Shown here: positions 25,586 through 34,386 of the stretch, piece after piece
How positions within the stretch are numbered: the first letter of the stretch is position 1
Layout of the letters: each line of letters opens with the position of its first letter
From: Murimonas intestini
GTDB taxonomy: Bacteria; Bacillota; Clostridia; Lachnospirales; Lachnospiraceae
NCBI GenBank assembly: GCA_003148945.1
Contig: QGGY01000006.1
Location: 299,933-363,932 of the forward strand
Reading direction: 5' to 3'
DNA: 64,000 bases
Notes under the pieces: model-generated
What the model saw: only the letters and a program-made list of their open reading frames with translations
Told to the model about the DNA's origin: nothing
Databases searched by the model: none
Program-made: the position numbers and the translations under genes

Positions 25586-28500
25586 CTACACTCCTTTATG
25601 TATATCAATAAATCCCATCTCCATAAGATCCGGCCTTGTCCGGAGCACAGGAAGTACAACATCGCACTCGTTCCCGATGAGCTCCGTCTTATCCGGGGCA
25701 CAGAAAATCATCTGAAGATTCTGTTCCTCCATGAAACCCAGCATGATCTTTACATTAGTCGGGTCCATTTTTGCAAACGGCTCATCAATGAACACCAGCC
25801 TTGTTGAACTGTTCTTGTCATTATAGATCATAAGCAGTGCAGACAAGAGAATTAGCATATATGGGATCTGAACCTCCGCGCCTGAATTATAGCCTGACTG
25901 CTTAGACAGCTTTGCCTTAGTGAGCACATCATTTGTCAGAAGGATTTCATAAGTCATGTAGTTTCGGTAATCTGCATAATGTTCAATCTTCTCTTTATCA
26001 TTGCTTTCCACAATACGGTTTATAATCTTCTTAATATCCTGCTCCAGCCCTTCTCCCATGCCGTCAGAATAAGATGTTATAGCATCCAGTGTCATTTGCC
26101 CTGATGAAGTTCCAATATCTTCCCGTTCTTTTAAATACCTGGCGTATTCCAGGATTTTTTCGTAATCCGAACCATCCTTTACATACTTCACATCAAATGC
26201 ATATTTTGATTTAAATTCCAGGCGTGATAATTCAGCATTGATAAGCTTCAGATCATCTCTGGCAGCCTCACAGGATTTTAGTACGGTCAGAACAAATTCA
26301 TTCTTGAATATTTCTTCATAACGGCGTGTCTGTTCCTTTAATTTTGCCTGTATTTCCTCTCTGTCGTCCATCCATATCCGGGACTTTCTTTCCTGGTAAT
26401 AAGCGATAGAACTGTCCGTCATTGGCAGCTGATTATCGCCTGTTCTGGATGCGTTATAAGAAGCCTGTCCGCCCCTTAAATTTTTTCCCGCCTCTTCCAA
26501 AGTACGTTCTGCACGTTTCCTATCCTTTAATGTGCCGCCCGGTCCTATTTTCCCGTTGGCAATAAATTTATCATAATCTTCAATTGCCTTTGCATAGACA
26601 GTATTATTTCCAGCCTTATACTCTTTTAACTCCTTCCGGGCAATGTCAAGATCTTCCCTGGATTTATCACAGTTATTTTTATTAATATTATATTCTGTCA
26701 GCATTTGAGATTTATTTTCATATACGGCTCCCCGTTCATCCTCAACTGCCTTCAGTTCCTGTTCCAATCCGCTGACTCTCTGGGCAAGCTCCATGTATTC
26801 CATATTATTCTTCTGCGCTTCCTTCAGCGCCTTAAGCTCTGATTCTTTCCTGGAACAGTCAACCAGTGCTTCTTCATATTCCCTGCAGGCATCATAATTG
26901 TATTCACCAAAGAAATTCATCTGCGTATCCAGATACGACATTTTAGATTTTTCATCAGACATCTGCTGCTTATATCCGCTATATACCTGCCTCAGATTCT
27001 CCAATTTCTTAACAGCTCTGATTCTGTTCAGTTCTATAGCTTCCTGTCCGAAGCAATAGAATCTGATACTGTCAAAGCGCAGAAAATAGCTGTCCATTGC
27101 AACAGATACCCTTCCCTCTTTTGACATGGCATTCTCATAATTTCTCACCTTATCCCTGTCAACAGCGTGAAATCTTCCAAGCTGGTAGTCGAAATACTGC
27201 TTCGCCACCGGATTCTTCACCTCAATAAACCTGACCACCGAGTCTTCTTCCGGAGTGATACGCTTCTTCATTAAAAGTTTTGTGTTGAATAAGTGGGCAT
27301 ATTTATTTTTAGAAGCATTCAATATATCATCTGCAATATCATAGTATTCCGGTTCAACAAGAATTGTATATCTTCGTCTCCCCAGATATCCTTCCACTGA
27401 ATCCCTCCATGCCTCGTCTTTAAGCCCCAATACATATTCACAGGCGAACCTTGCCTCTGACTTTATTTTTCTTTTTTCAAACTCCCGGTTGATTTCATTC
27501 TTCAAGGCTACGTAGTCAGGTATTTCTGAGAAAGTAGTCTTTTTTGCCTCACAATCATCAATAATCTGCCGGCATTTATCCTGTTCTCTCTGATTACTTT
27601 CCAATTCGTCTTTGATTCTCGTTATCTTACTGAGAATTTCATCCCTGCGCTTTTTGATTTCTTCCAAAAAACCGGCAGCACAGCTCTCCTTCTGAACCCT
27701 GGTCACAATATCTTCCGTCAAAGAAGACAGGATCTTCTGCTGGGGTACTGTATACTGTTCCTTTGCAAACCACGCAATCAATTCACTGACTTTTGTCTGA
27801 AATCCCAAAAGCCTTTCCTTTTCTTCCTTCATGCGTTCTTTCAACTGATATGCTTTTTGCAAAATCTCTTCAGCCTCCACGATCGCCTTGGCACAATCCA
27901 TGGAATTCAGGTTTTCTTTTGCAGAATTATATGCTGTTCTTGTTTCTTTTTCACGGACTTCAATTACTTTCAGCTGCTTCTCGTCCTCGTCAATCTGCCT
28001 CGCTGCAATTTCCATATTTCCAGAAGCTTCTTCTAATGCTTTCTGACATTTCAGAAAACGCTTATATGTAATTTTTACATCATCGGCCAGGATCGTATTC
28101 CGGGCTCTCCTAAGTTCATCAAAGAGCTTAATAATCCCCTCAAGCTCCCTGATCTCAGCATCAATAATTTCAAAATTGGCATTCAATGTATCTATGTTAT
28201 TCTTCGCTTCCACAAGCTTAGAAAAGTCTACCTTCTTTTCTTCCAGTACACTCTCACGGATAAACTGGTCGATCTTTGCATTTGGATCATACGACATAAT
28301 GCTGCGCAGCTTACGTCTAAAGGCTGCTAACTGCTGTTCATTCAGGCGCAGACCGGTCCTCTGCATAAACTTAGAAAGGCCCTCCCTCACATCCATCATC
28401 TTGAGTCCGTAAGCCTTCTGAAGTTCAGATGTGCTATATGGAATAGTCTGCCCATCCTGCACATATGTATGGGCAACATCACTTAACGTTTTATTTTCAA

Positions 28501-28882
28501 TCACATATCTCTGTGTCTTACATCCATTTCCAGAATCTGTATCAATGGCTGTACCCAGGAGAAATTTTCTCTTAAGGGGTACCTCCTCCATTTCAAGTAC
28601 GATGTGTGTGTACACATTAGGCATCTTATCAGCCGGCCTCATATATGTACCTGCCGTTGCGTCCAGCAGTCCTCTGGTATATGAAGGCACTGTTCTGCTG
28701 CCCCTATTCTCAGTTGATTTATTGAATACAGTATCTCCATACAAAGCATATTTGACTGCATCCAGGAACACGGATTTGCCATTTCCATTCTTCCCTGCGA
28801 TCAGAGTGAAAGACCCTATAGGAACGGTAATCTGGCCAAAAGCATACCAGTTAATCAACCGGATCTGTTTCAGTTTAATCAT
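25586..28882 (-). CDS. jetC: Wadjet system SMC-like ATPase JetC
   Basis: A 1098-residue MukB-like SMC protein that extrudes DNA loops to sense small circular DNA. Walker A is at the N-terminus (GKNGNGKS, residues 30-37), after the typical opening KLKQIRLINWYAFGQITV. Long coiled-coil arms flank a central hinge-like region (about 440-620), and the C-terminal head holds a signature-like segment (YNSGAEVQIPYMLILLSALLMIY) and Walker B LVFIDEPFAKMD. Its start overlaps the jetB stop by one base. Length agrees with JetC proteins. No lesion was seen in the frame. Confidence 0.93.
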   Translation of the reverse strand: MIKLKQIRLINWYAFGQITVPIGSFTLIAGKNGNGKSVFLDAVKYALYGDTVFNKSTENRGSRTVPSYTRGLLDATAGTYMRPADKMPNVYTHIVLEMEEVPLKRKFLLGTAIDTDSGNGCKTQRYVIENKTLSDVAHTYVQDGQTIPYSTSELQKAYGLKMMDVREGLSKFMQRTGLRLNEQQLAAFRRKLRSIMSYDPNAKIDQFIRESVLEEKKVDFSKLVEAKNNIDTLNANFEIIDAEIRELEGIIKLFDELRRARNTILADDVKITYKRFLKCQKALEEASGNMEIAARQIDEDEKQLKVIEVREKETRTAYNSAKENLNSMDCAKAIVEAEEILQKAYQLKERMKEEKERLLGFQTKVSELIAWFAKEQYTVPQQKILSSLTEDIVTRVQKESCAAGFLEEIKKRRDEILSKITRIKDELESNQREQDKCRQIIDDCEAKKTTFSEIPDYVALKNEINREFEKRKIKSEARFACEYVLGLKDEAWRDSVEGYLGRRRYTILVEPEYYDIADDILNASKNKYAHLFNTKLLMKKRITPEEDSVVRFIEVKNPVAKQYFDYQLGRFHAVDRDKVRNYENAMSKEGRVSVAMDSYFLRFDSIRFYCFGQEAIELNRIRAVKKLENLRQVYSGYKQQMSDEKSKMSYLDTQMNFFGEYNYDACREYEEALVDCSRKESELKALKEAQKNNMEYMELAQRVSGLEQELKAVEDERGAVYENKSQMLTEYNINKNNCDKSREDLDIARKELKEYKAGNNTVYAKAIEDYDKFIANGKIGPGGTLKDRKRAERTLEEAGKNLRGGQASYNASRTGDNQLPMTDSSIAYYQERKSRIWMDDREEIQAKLKEQTRRYEEIFKNEFVLTVLKSCEAARDDLKLINAELSRLEFKSKYAFDVKYVKDGSDYEKILEYARYLKEREDIGTSSGQMTLDAITSYSDGMGEGLEQDIKKIINRIVESNDKEKIEHYADYRNYMTYEILLTNDVLTKAKLSKQSGYNSGAEVQIPYMLILLSALLMIYNDKNSSTRLVFIDEPFAKMDPTNVKIMLGFMEEQNLQMIFCAPDKTELIGNECDVVLPVLRTRPDLMEMGFIDIHKGV

Positions 28883-29520
28883 TACTCGTCCTCCTCCTCA
28901 CCAGTTGTATCAGATGCCTCTTCTTCATCTTCCTCCAGATCATTCTTCATATATTCAGCTGTCACAGTCTGAAACTGGGCAATGTCCCACCCAAACTGGA
29001 GTGACGGGTATAAAGTTATGATCGCGTCCTCCGACTCATCTTTTGCATCATAATCAATCAGATTATATTTTTTAAATATCTTCATAGCCGCCGACAGCTT
29101 TGCTTTATCCAAATCAACCTCATAAACCTTGATCTTATCTATCAAATCTCCACGCATTACAACATTCTCATCATTGTAGCCAAGGTTCTCCAAATACACC
29201 TCCCACAATACAAGAAGCAGGTGATACTGTTCCGTTGTAAACGAGACAACATTGGCGCGTTTAAGCCCTACCGCTTCCTCGTCTGCTTCATAAGGCTTAA
29301 GCATTGCAATTCTCACATTAGTGTCAACAAACACATCAAATCCGATCATGCGCAGATAATCCGAAATATCCTGCCTGTTCGATTCCCTGGAAATAAATGC
29401 ATACAGCTTTTCCTCCTTATCACCTACAATGAAGGTTGACTCCAGCAGTTTACGTATGCAGCGTTTGAACAATATATTATTTTCTTCCTTTACAGAAATA
29501 TTTAATCTAATATCACCCAT
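28882..29520 (-). CDS. jetB: Wadjet system MukE-like protein JetB
   Basis: A 212-residue protein lying between jetA and jetC. In Wadjet, JetB is the MukE-like (kite) subunit that binds the kleisin JetA. Here a winged-helix-rich fold is suggested by the helical segments at about 35-65 (SRESNRQDISDYLRMIGFDVFVDT) and 105-160, and the last 20 residues are almost entirely acidic (DLEEDEEEASDTTGEEEDE). It resembles DUF4194/DUF6063-type JetB proteins. Sequence conservation is low in this family, so the call depends mainly on gene order and tight spacing: it begins directly after jetA and overlaps jetC by one base. Confidence 0.85.
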   Translation of the reverse strand: MGDIRLNISVKEENNILFKRCIRKLLESTFIVGDKEEKLYAFISRESNRQDISDYLRMIGFDVFVDTNVRIAMLKPYEADEEAVGLKRANVVSFTTEQYHLLLVLWEVYLENLGYNDENVVMRGDLIDKIKVYEVDLDKAKLSAAMKIFKKYNLIDYDAKDESEDAIITLYPSLQFGWDIAQFQTVTAEYMKNDLEEDEEEASDTTGEEEDE

Positions 29521-30948
29521 TCAGCTCTTCCTTTTTATCCTGATCTTGCTGATCACAGCAGCCTCAGTCTCAATTATCCCATCTAAAAATTCCACTTCAT
29601 ACGGGAATTCACTGCTGCCGGAATAAATAATGCTGGCAGCTACCATCATAGCGTCATCTCTTGTCCTGATCATTGTTTCACCCGGTATTATGCTTTCTTT
29701 ATCAATGAATAGCTTATTAAAATAACCCGCAGCCTGCTTTACTCCATACCGGTCAGGGTACTCATACAAAAGTTCCCTGGTGAGCCTTGCCCTGTCTTCA
29801 TCCGATAAGGAACTGATAACCAGGGCGCCGCTCTTTGTGTTAGGCTTGCGCTTCTTTCTCCGCTCAATAGATTTCCTGCCAACATACTTATAAGACTGCA
29901 GACTAAAGAATTTCGAGACATCATCCAGGATTTCTTTCTTCTCATCTGCATCAAAGTCTTTAATTGCCATCAACAGATCATTCAGATACGTCTGCATATT
30001 CACACTGTTGCTTAACACCATAAGGATCCTGGTGGAATAAAGACTGTAGTAATTATTGATTTTCTTATCAATAAAATCCATCTCTTTAATATAATCATAG
30101 CTTATGAAACTCCTGACCTCAGCCAGCTGGCCATCTACTGTCTCACGGGCCTTGATCTCATCTACATTGTTGAAACTCTGATACTCCTTGATCATGTTCT
30201 CATAAACTTCAGTTTTTATGATCTTCCTCAGCATCTTTTCGATTTCTTCAATATATCCCGGAATCAGGCCGCCTTTCTTTATAAAAAAGTAGTCATTAAA
30301 AAATGATTCCATCATCTCATCCTTGATAATGAACTGCCCCAATTGATTCGTCTCAGTCATTTTAATAACCATCCGCATGATAGAACGAATGCTGTCTTTT
30401 AATATGAGAAGTTCATTCTTCAAATCCGACACACTATCCGTTACCGGGACAAGTATACTCGAATATGGTCTGAGTGTTCTTCCGTGATCCACAATAAAAG
30501 CAGAATGCAGGATATCATAAATCATGAAAATATGGTTTGTCAGCGCCCCGCGGTTATTATCACGGTTAAAGATCCGCTCAATGGCATCAATCATTTTTCT
30601 GCAATAAGGCGAAACTGTGGCAATATTATCACCATTTCTGCCAATCTCTTTTTCTGAAACCCAGCCACAATACCTGAAATACCTTAAAAGCGCACTTGCA
30701 TTCTCCGTTTCCGATTTTTTACTGCTGATATTCTCGTCAGCATCCCCGCTGTTGTCCTCATCAGCCACCACATATTTACAGTTTCTAAAATAAAGAATCA
30801 AAGTATCCCTGGCATCCTTTTCATAAAGAAGCGGAACAGACTTCGACTTTTCAATGAGCTGCAAAATGCACTCATAATATATTTTTCTATTCTTACAGCA
30901 TAGAGGATTAAAAAAATGTTCATACTCTATATTATCAAAAAGCAGCAT
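29521..30948 (-). CDS. jetA: Wadjet system kleisin-like protein JetA
   Basis: A 475-residue protein opening with MLLFDNIEYEHFFNPLCCKNRKIYYECILQLI, the conserved start of the JetA family found in clostridial Wadjet operons (DUF5716-like, rather than DUF3375 of the classical type I). JetA is the MukF/kleisin-like subunit bridging the JetC heads. The C-terminal part (GVKQAAGYFNKLFIDKESIIPGETMIRTRDDAMMVAASIIYSGSSEFPYEVEF) should form the winged helix that contacts JetC. A strong GGGGGAGGT site precedes the ATG. It is the first gene of the jetABCD operon; a truncated acetyltransferase and a UPF0158 gene lie just upstream. Confidence 0.88.
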   Translation of the reverse strand: MLLFDNIEYEHFFNPLCCKNRKIYYECILQLIEKSKSVPLLYEKDARDTLILYFRNCKYVVADEDNSGDADENISSKKSETENASALLRYFRYCGWVSEKEIGRNGDNIATVSPYCRKMIDAIERIFNRDNNRGALTNHIFMIYDILHSAFIVDHGRTLRPYSSILVPVTDSVSDLKNELLILKDSIRSIMRMVIKMTETNQLGQFIIKDEMMESFFNDYFFIKKGGLIPGYIEEIEKMLRKIIKTEVYENMIKEYQSFNNVDEIKARETVDGQLAEVRSFISYDYIKEMDFIDKKINNYYSLYSTRILMVLSNSVNMQTYLNDLLMAIKDFDADEKKEILDDVSKFFSLQSYKYVGRKSIERRKKRKPNTKSGALVISSLSDEDRARLTRELLYEYPDRYGVKQAAGYFNKLFIDKESIIPGETMIRTRDDAMMVAASIIYSGSSEFPYEVEFLDGIIETEAAVISKIRIKRKS

Positions 30949-30973
30949 TTTGCACCTCCCCCAATTATCTCAA

Positions 30974-31120
30974 TTATAATTCCGAAAATTTATCAAGATT
31001 CTTCATAAACAGCATATTATCCCTGAACAAATTCCACCACAGCCAGCCCATAAGCGTTCCGCTATCCTCAGCCACAATCACCCTGCCAAACTTTTCCGCA
31101 AGCCTGATATTCACATGCTT
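30974..31120 (-). pseudogene. Truncated GNAT acetyltransferase remnant
   Basis: A short frame ending at 30974 reads NIRLAEKFGRVIVAEDSGTL followed by MGWLWWNLFRDNMLFMKNL, then stops. This resembles residues about 20-60 of small GNAT acetyltransferases of the (I/V)VAExxGxxxGWLRWNLFWDNxPFMN type. The acetyl-CoA loop and everything after it are absent. It is squeezed between the UPF0158 gene and jetA, 25 bases before jetA, and has no good ribosome site, so it is most likely a gene remnant left when the Wadjet operon arrived. Confidence 0.55.
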
Positions 31121-31506
31121 CACTCCGTATACTCTAACCCATGATCCCGGCACCACTCAATAGCCAGATTCCTGTAATATTCCGCCTGAAAATCATACCA
31201 CTGCTGTGAAATTCCCATTCTGCCAACCATATCCTTAAATCTCCTGAACGCCCCCCGCCCCTGTATGGCGTATTCCAGTCTGTCCGCCCTCTCACCTTTT
31301 AAAGTCTGGATAAATTCTTCCATGATATGATATTCATGAATCTCAAATTTCGTTGGAAGCCTTAAATAACGCCCGGGGTTTTCATCAATTTCATCTTCCA
31401 ATCCCTCATTATCCAGGCCAGTAGCCAGCTCATCTGCAAGAAACACACTATCCCCTTGTCTTCTGTTATCAAATATTTTTACGTAATCAAATTCTAGTAT
31501 GATCAA
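31120..31506 (-). CDS. UPF0158 family protein
   Basis: A 128-residue protein with the UPF0158 signature: RYLRLPTKFEIHEYHIMEEFIQTL followed by AIQGRGAFRRFKDMVGRMGISQQWYDFQAEYYRNLAIEWCRDHGLEY. The function of the family is not known. The first codon appears to be TTG at 31506, with AAGAGGCAGG just upstream. The N-terminus is shorter than in some members (about 150). It is upstream of the acetyltransferase remnant and jetA on the same strand, and a TATACT -10 box lies at 31573-31578. Whether it shares the Wadjet transcript is uncertain. Confidence 0.8.
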   Translation of the reverse strand: MIILEFDYVKIFDNRRQGDSVFLADELATGLDNEGLEDEIDENPGRYLRLPTKFEIHEYHIMEEFIQTLKGERADRLEYAIQGRGAFRRFKDMVGRMGISQQWYDFQAEYYRNLAIEWCRDHGLEYTE

Positions 31507-31572
31507 ACCTGCCTCTTAACTTGTTTTTTCACAATTTGTAAACGCTATGCCGCTCTTACATTTGTTTTATTA

Positions 31573-31601
31573 AGTATAGCATGAGAAGTAAAAAGTTTCA
31601 G
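31573..31601 (-). promoter_or_regulatory. Candidate promoter for UPF0158 and possibly the Wadjet operon
   Basis: On the minus strand, TATACT (complement of 31573-31578) is preceded by a 17-base spacer and CTGAAA, a four-of-six match to the -35 consensus. It lies 67 bases before the TTG start of the UPF0158 gene. Confidence 0.5.
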
Positions 31602-31737
31602 TAATTTTTTACTTATGCCTGAGAGTATCTGTCCCAGATAAAAAGACTTTGTTTTTCCGTCTGCTTTCATTCAAAATAACCATTTTATCTGTAAGTTTTC
31701 CAAAGCAGACCGCAGAATTCTCTTCAAACATCTTCTA

Positions 31738-32151
31738 TCACTTCCGGTTAGGCCTTCTCTTTATTTCCAGTAATTTCAAAAAGTCAGGAAACATAGAGGT
31801 ATCCTGCGGCATGAACATCATCCATTTTCCATCGTGATAGGTGGTTGCCTCATCATAGACTCTCTGAATCTCAGTCCCAAATTCCGCTCTGACAGCTTCA
31901 AATTTTTCTCTCTCGGCTTTCCCAAATATAACCATAAAACCAATGCAGTCCTTCCTTGCATAAAGTGCACACAGTGTTTTTCCGCCCCTGCGGTATTTGT
32001 ACTCATACGTCCATGCTTTGCCGCCGCTGTTCCAGGTACATTCCATCTCATATTTCATGTCAATCGCATCACACAATTTAACCCATATTTCACAAAGCGG
32101 AGCTCCAACTAATGCTCTGATTTCTTCAATATCCGGTATTTTTTCCATCAT
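31738..32151 (-). CDS. DUF3788 family protein
   Basis: A 137-residue cytoplasmic protein resembling DUF3788: the central MKYEMECTWNSGGKAWTYEYKYRRGGKTLCALYARKDCIGFMVIFGKAEREKFE and the C-terminal YDEATTYHDGKWMMFMPQDTSMFPDFLKLLEIKRRP are typical. Function is unknown to me; the fold is probably similar to YdhG/DUF1801-type proteins. The ATG at 32151 is preferred over the TTG at 32157, because GAGAGG then has proper spacing. It follows the HEAT-like DUF3795 gene by 63 bases on the same strand. Confidence 0.8.
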   Translation of the reverse strand: MMEKIPDIEEIRALVGAPLCEIWVKLCDAIDMKYEMECTWNSGGKAWTYEYKYRRGGKTLCALYARKDCIGFMVIFGKAEREKFEAVRAEFGTEIQRVYDEATTYHDGKWMMFMPQDTSMFPDFLKLLEIKRRPNRK

Positions 32152-32214
32152 AATCAACCTCTCTTATACTATTTTGGATGGTTCCCTTAGCTTCCAATAC
32201 CGCTTGTTTTTCCG

Positions 32215-32943
32215 TCATAAACATTTAATCTTCTGCAGTGCTTCTTCTATGTCCTTTTTCACCAATGGAATCATACTCTCCCGGTAACACTCCGGTTTTG
32301 CATGCTGCAGCGCCTCCACAATATCTGCTTTCAGTCCTTCTTTATATTGTGCAATTTCAGGCAGCGCCTGGATACATTGCCTTGCCGTAATCGGCTTTTC
32401 ATCCATGATATGTTTAAGATATTTATCAACCACTTCATCAATTTTATTGTCCTCATCCCATCTTGCATTCGCCGCAATAAGCTGTAATCCCCGGGTTCTG
32501 AAATAGGAATTTTTATCCTCCATCATTTGAATAAAATCATCCAGAAACGAATATACAAAAGCATCCTCCCGGCTCTTTTGTTTCAACACTTTAAGACTTT
32601 CATATGCCTTCCTGGAATCCTGCTGACGCAAATCCAAAACCAGATTTTCTATCTCCTGATATACCTTTAAAGTCTTCATCTGCCTGCAATGATCCGCCTC
32701 ATTCTCTTTTGGTGTCTTGGTCGGATCATCTCGTTCATAGCGGCGGCAGGGAAGTTCGTCACACTGTCCGCAGCAGACAAATTTTTTCTGTTTCCGGCAG
32801 CAGTCATAAATATCACAAATACTTTCACCCGTATATTCCAGCCAAAATACCCTTCCTTCTATCTCTTCACATCCCCGGCACCCGTCTGGATAATACTCGC
32901 ACTCTAAACATATTGTTCCGCAGCAGCTTATTCGCTTTTCCAT
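32215..32943 (-). CDS. DUF3795-type cysteine-rich domain fused to HEAT-like helical repeats
   Basis: A 242-residue protein. Residues 1-65 are cysteine-rich (CCGTICLECEYYPDGCRGCEEIEGRVFWLEY..CDIYDCCRKQKKFVCCGQCDELPC), matching the DUF3795 pattern that probably binds zinc or iron-sulfur. The rest (about 85-242) is helical with repeat-like segments (YFRTRGLQLIAANARWDEDNKIDEVVDKYL, then ITARQCIQALPEIAQYKEGLKADIVEALQ), resembling HEAT/armadillo repeats. The ATG at 32943 is placed by domain start, with GGGAG 11 bases upstream. It follows another DUF3795 gene by 43 bases, so the two may act together. The role is unknown. Confidence 0.75.
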   Translation of the reverse strand: MEKRISCCGTICLECEYYPDGCRGCEEIEGRVFWLEYTGESICDIYDCCRKQKKFVCCGQCDELPCRRYERDDPTKTPKENEADHCRQMKTLKVYQEIENLVLDLRQQDSRKAYESLKVLKQKSREDAFVYSFLDDFIQMMEDKNSYFRTRGLQLIAANARWDEDNKIDEVVDKYLKHIMDEKPITARQCIQALPEIAQYKEGLKADIVEALQHAKPECYRESMIPLVKKDIEEALQKIKCL

Positions 32944-32986
32944 ATGTACTTTCACTCCCTTCTCTCTTTTACCCTCTCTTTTACCT

Positions 32987-33397
32987 TTACCATACTTTAT
33001 GCTGGCACTCACTGCACTCGCCGTCATGAATCGAGATAATGCCGCCGCATTCCGGGCAGGTGTATTTTTCTCTCTGTTTATCCAGAAATTCCGTCAATCC
33101 CTGTTTATGTACAATCCTGCTGTTTTCTATAAGGCTGGCATAATAACGGGTATTATAGCTTTTTTCCAATAACTTTATCTGCCTGCATGGATAAGAGGGA
33201 CATTCAAAGCAGTAGGTAAGATTCTGCTCTTTTGCGCAGTCTTTTATTTTACACTTCCTGCAATGCTCCGGTTTTCCCAAATCACTATTCAGGCAGCCTG
33301 CACATGGCCTCTTATGATAGCAATGCTTATAACACACGAGACAATTCATTCCACACGGTGCAAACATGGCAGGCTCTATTTTTTCCGGCATTTTCAT
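32987..33397 (-). CDS. DUF3795 family cysteine-rich protein
   Basis: A 136-residue protein with 17 cysteines. The N-terminal APCGMNCLVCYKHCYHKRPCAGC and CRKCKIKDCAKEQNLTYCFECPSYPCRQIKLL segments are the DUF3795 pattern. A separate zinc ribbon, CPECGGIISIHDGECSECQ, ends the protein. It probably binds several metal ions or clusters. The function of DUF3795 proteins is unknown to me. It is first in a run with a second DUF3795 gene and a DUF3788 gene, and an inverted repeat lies 115 bases upstream (33513-33530). Confidence 0.8.
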   Translation of the reverse strand: MKMPEKIEPAMFAPCGMNCLVCYKHCYHKRPCAGCLNSDLGKPEHCRKCKIKDCAKEQNLTYCFECPSYPCRQIKLLEKSYNTRYYASLIENSRIVHKQGLTEFLDKQREKYTCPECGGIISIHDGECSECQHKVW

Positions 33398-33512
33398 ATT
33401 CCCTCACTCCTCCATTATAGAAAAAGGCATGAACACCTATTTAAAATATTTGTCCATGCCCATTCTTGCTCCATCCTGCAGTTTGTTACAGCAATATTTT
33501 ATCAAAGTCAAT

Positions 33513-33530
33513 ATGACAACTGTATGTCAT
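33513..33530. promoter_or_regulatory. Inverted repeat upstream of the DUF3795 genes, candidate operator
   Basis: ATGACAACTGTATGTCAT has perfect 6-base arms around a 6-base spacer. On the minus strand it lies just before TTGACT, a possible -35 box. No regulator gene is adjacent, so this is a weak candidate. Confidence 0.35.
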
Positions 33531-33608
33531 GTTTTCATCTTTTTTACCGCTGTTTCAAAAACCTGCATCCATATCCAATTAAAAACATTCATGCCCTATC
33601 AGATAAGA

Positions 33609-34270
33609 TTAAATTTTCTTGCAAACCATACTGTCAAACGATTTCAATGCATCAATATTTCCCGATTGAATATCAGCAATATTCCTGCGGATTCTGTCCG
33701 CGGGCCAATTCCACCACTGAATTCTCAGCAATTCAGAAATAATATCATCAGAAAACCTCTTTCTGATTGGTCTGGCCGGGACACCGCCAACAATTGTATA
33801 TGGCGGAACATCCTTTGTAACTACAGCTCTTGTGCCTATAACAGCCCCGTCTCCAATCTTTACTCCTGAAAGAATCACAGCCTCATATCCAATCCATACA
33901 TCATTGCCAATGATAATATCGCCCTTGTTGTCCCATGCTGAAGTGATATTTTTCACATCTAAATCCCACTCTTCGAAGAAAATAGGAAAAGTATATGTGG
34001 AAAGCGACTTCATTGCATGGTTTGCACTGGTGAATAAAAATTTAGCGCCGCACGCAACAGAACAGAACAGAACTTACCGATTTAAAGTTTGTCACCGTTA
34101 ATCGGATAATGGTACAACACGTTATTTCCCTGAAAGCCACACGGATCATGCACAAAATCGTTGTATATCGTATAATCGCCCACTTCAATATTCACATTGT
34201 TAACAACATTTTTCAAATATACGGTCTGCATATCATTAGAACGCGGATAAATTTTATCTTGCGGAATCAT
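33609..34270 (-). pseudogene. Vat/Xat-type (CatB-related) O-acetyltransferase, broken
   Basis: The two pieces together encode a left-handed beta-helix acetyltransferase that inactivates streptogramin A or related compounds. The N-terminal part (34270 down to 34082) ends YHYPINGDKL and then a TAA stop (34082-34084) where a lysine or isoleucine codon is expected. Just beyond, three tandem copies of a 5-base unit (AGAAC on the plus strand, 34059-34073) shift the frame. Removing one unit restores [24 protein letters not shown], which leads directly into the C-terminal frame ([37 protein letters not shown]). So there is one nonsense change and one 5-base duplication. AGGAGG precedes the ATG. The gene follows the CatA-like gene. 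Confidence 0.88.
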
Positions 34271-34386
34271 CTTAAATACCTCCTGAAATTATTATTGGTT
34301 TACTCGACAATTCCGCTCAATACAATGCATCGTTTCACCTATATCACCTCTCCGATTTTCATTTTTCAATTTTTACAGCTTCAAAA

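Noticed and set aside
34059..34073. Short tandem repeat considered as part of a CRISPR or phase-variable promoter
   Set aside because: Only three 5-base units inside a coding frame; best explained as a slippage duplication in the acetyltransferase gene.
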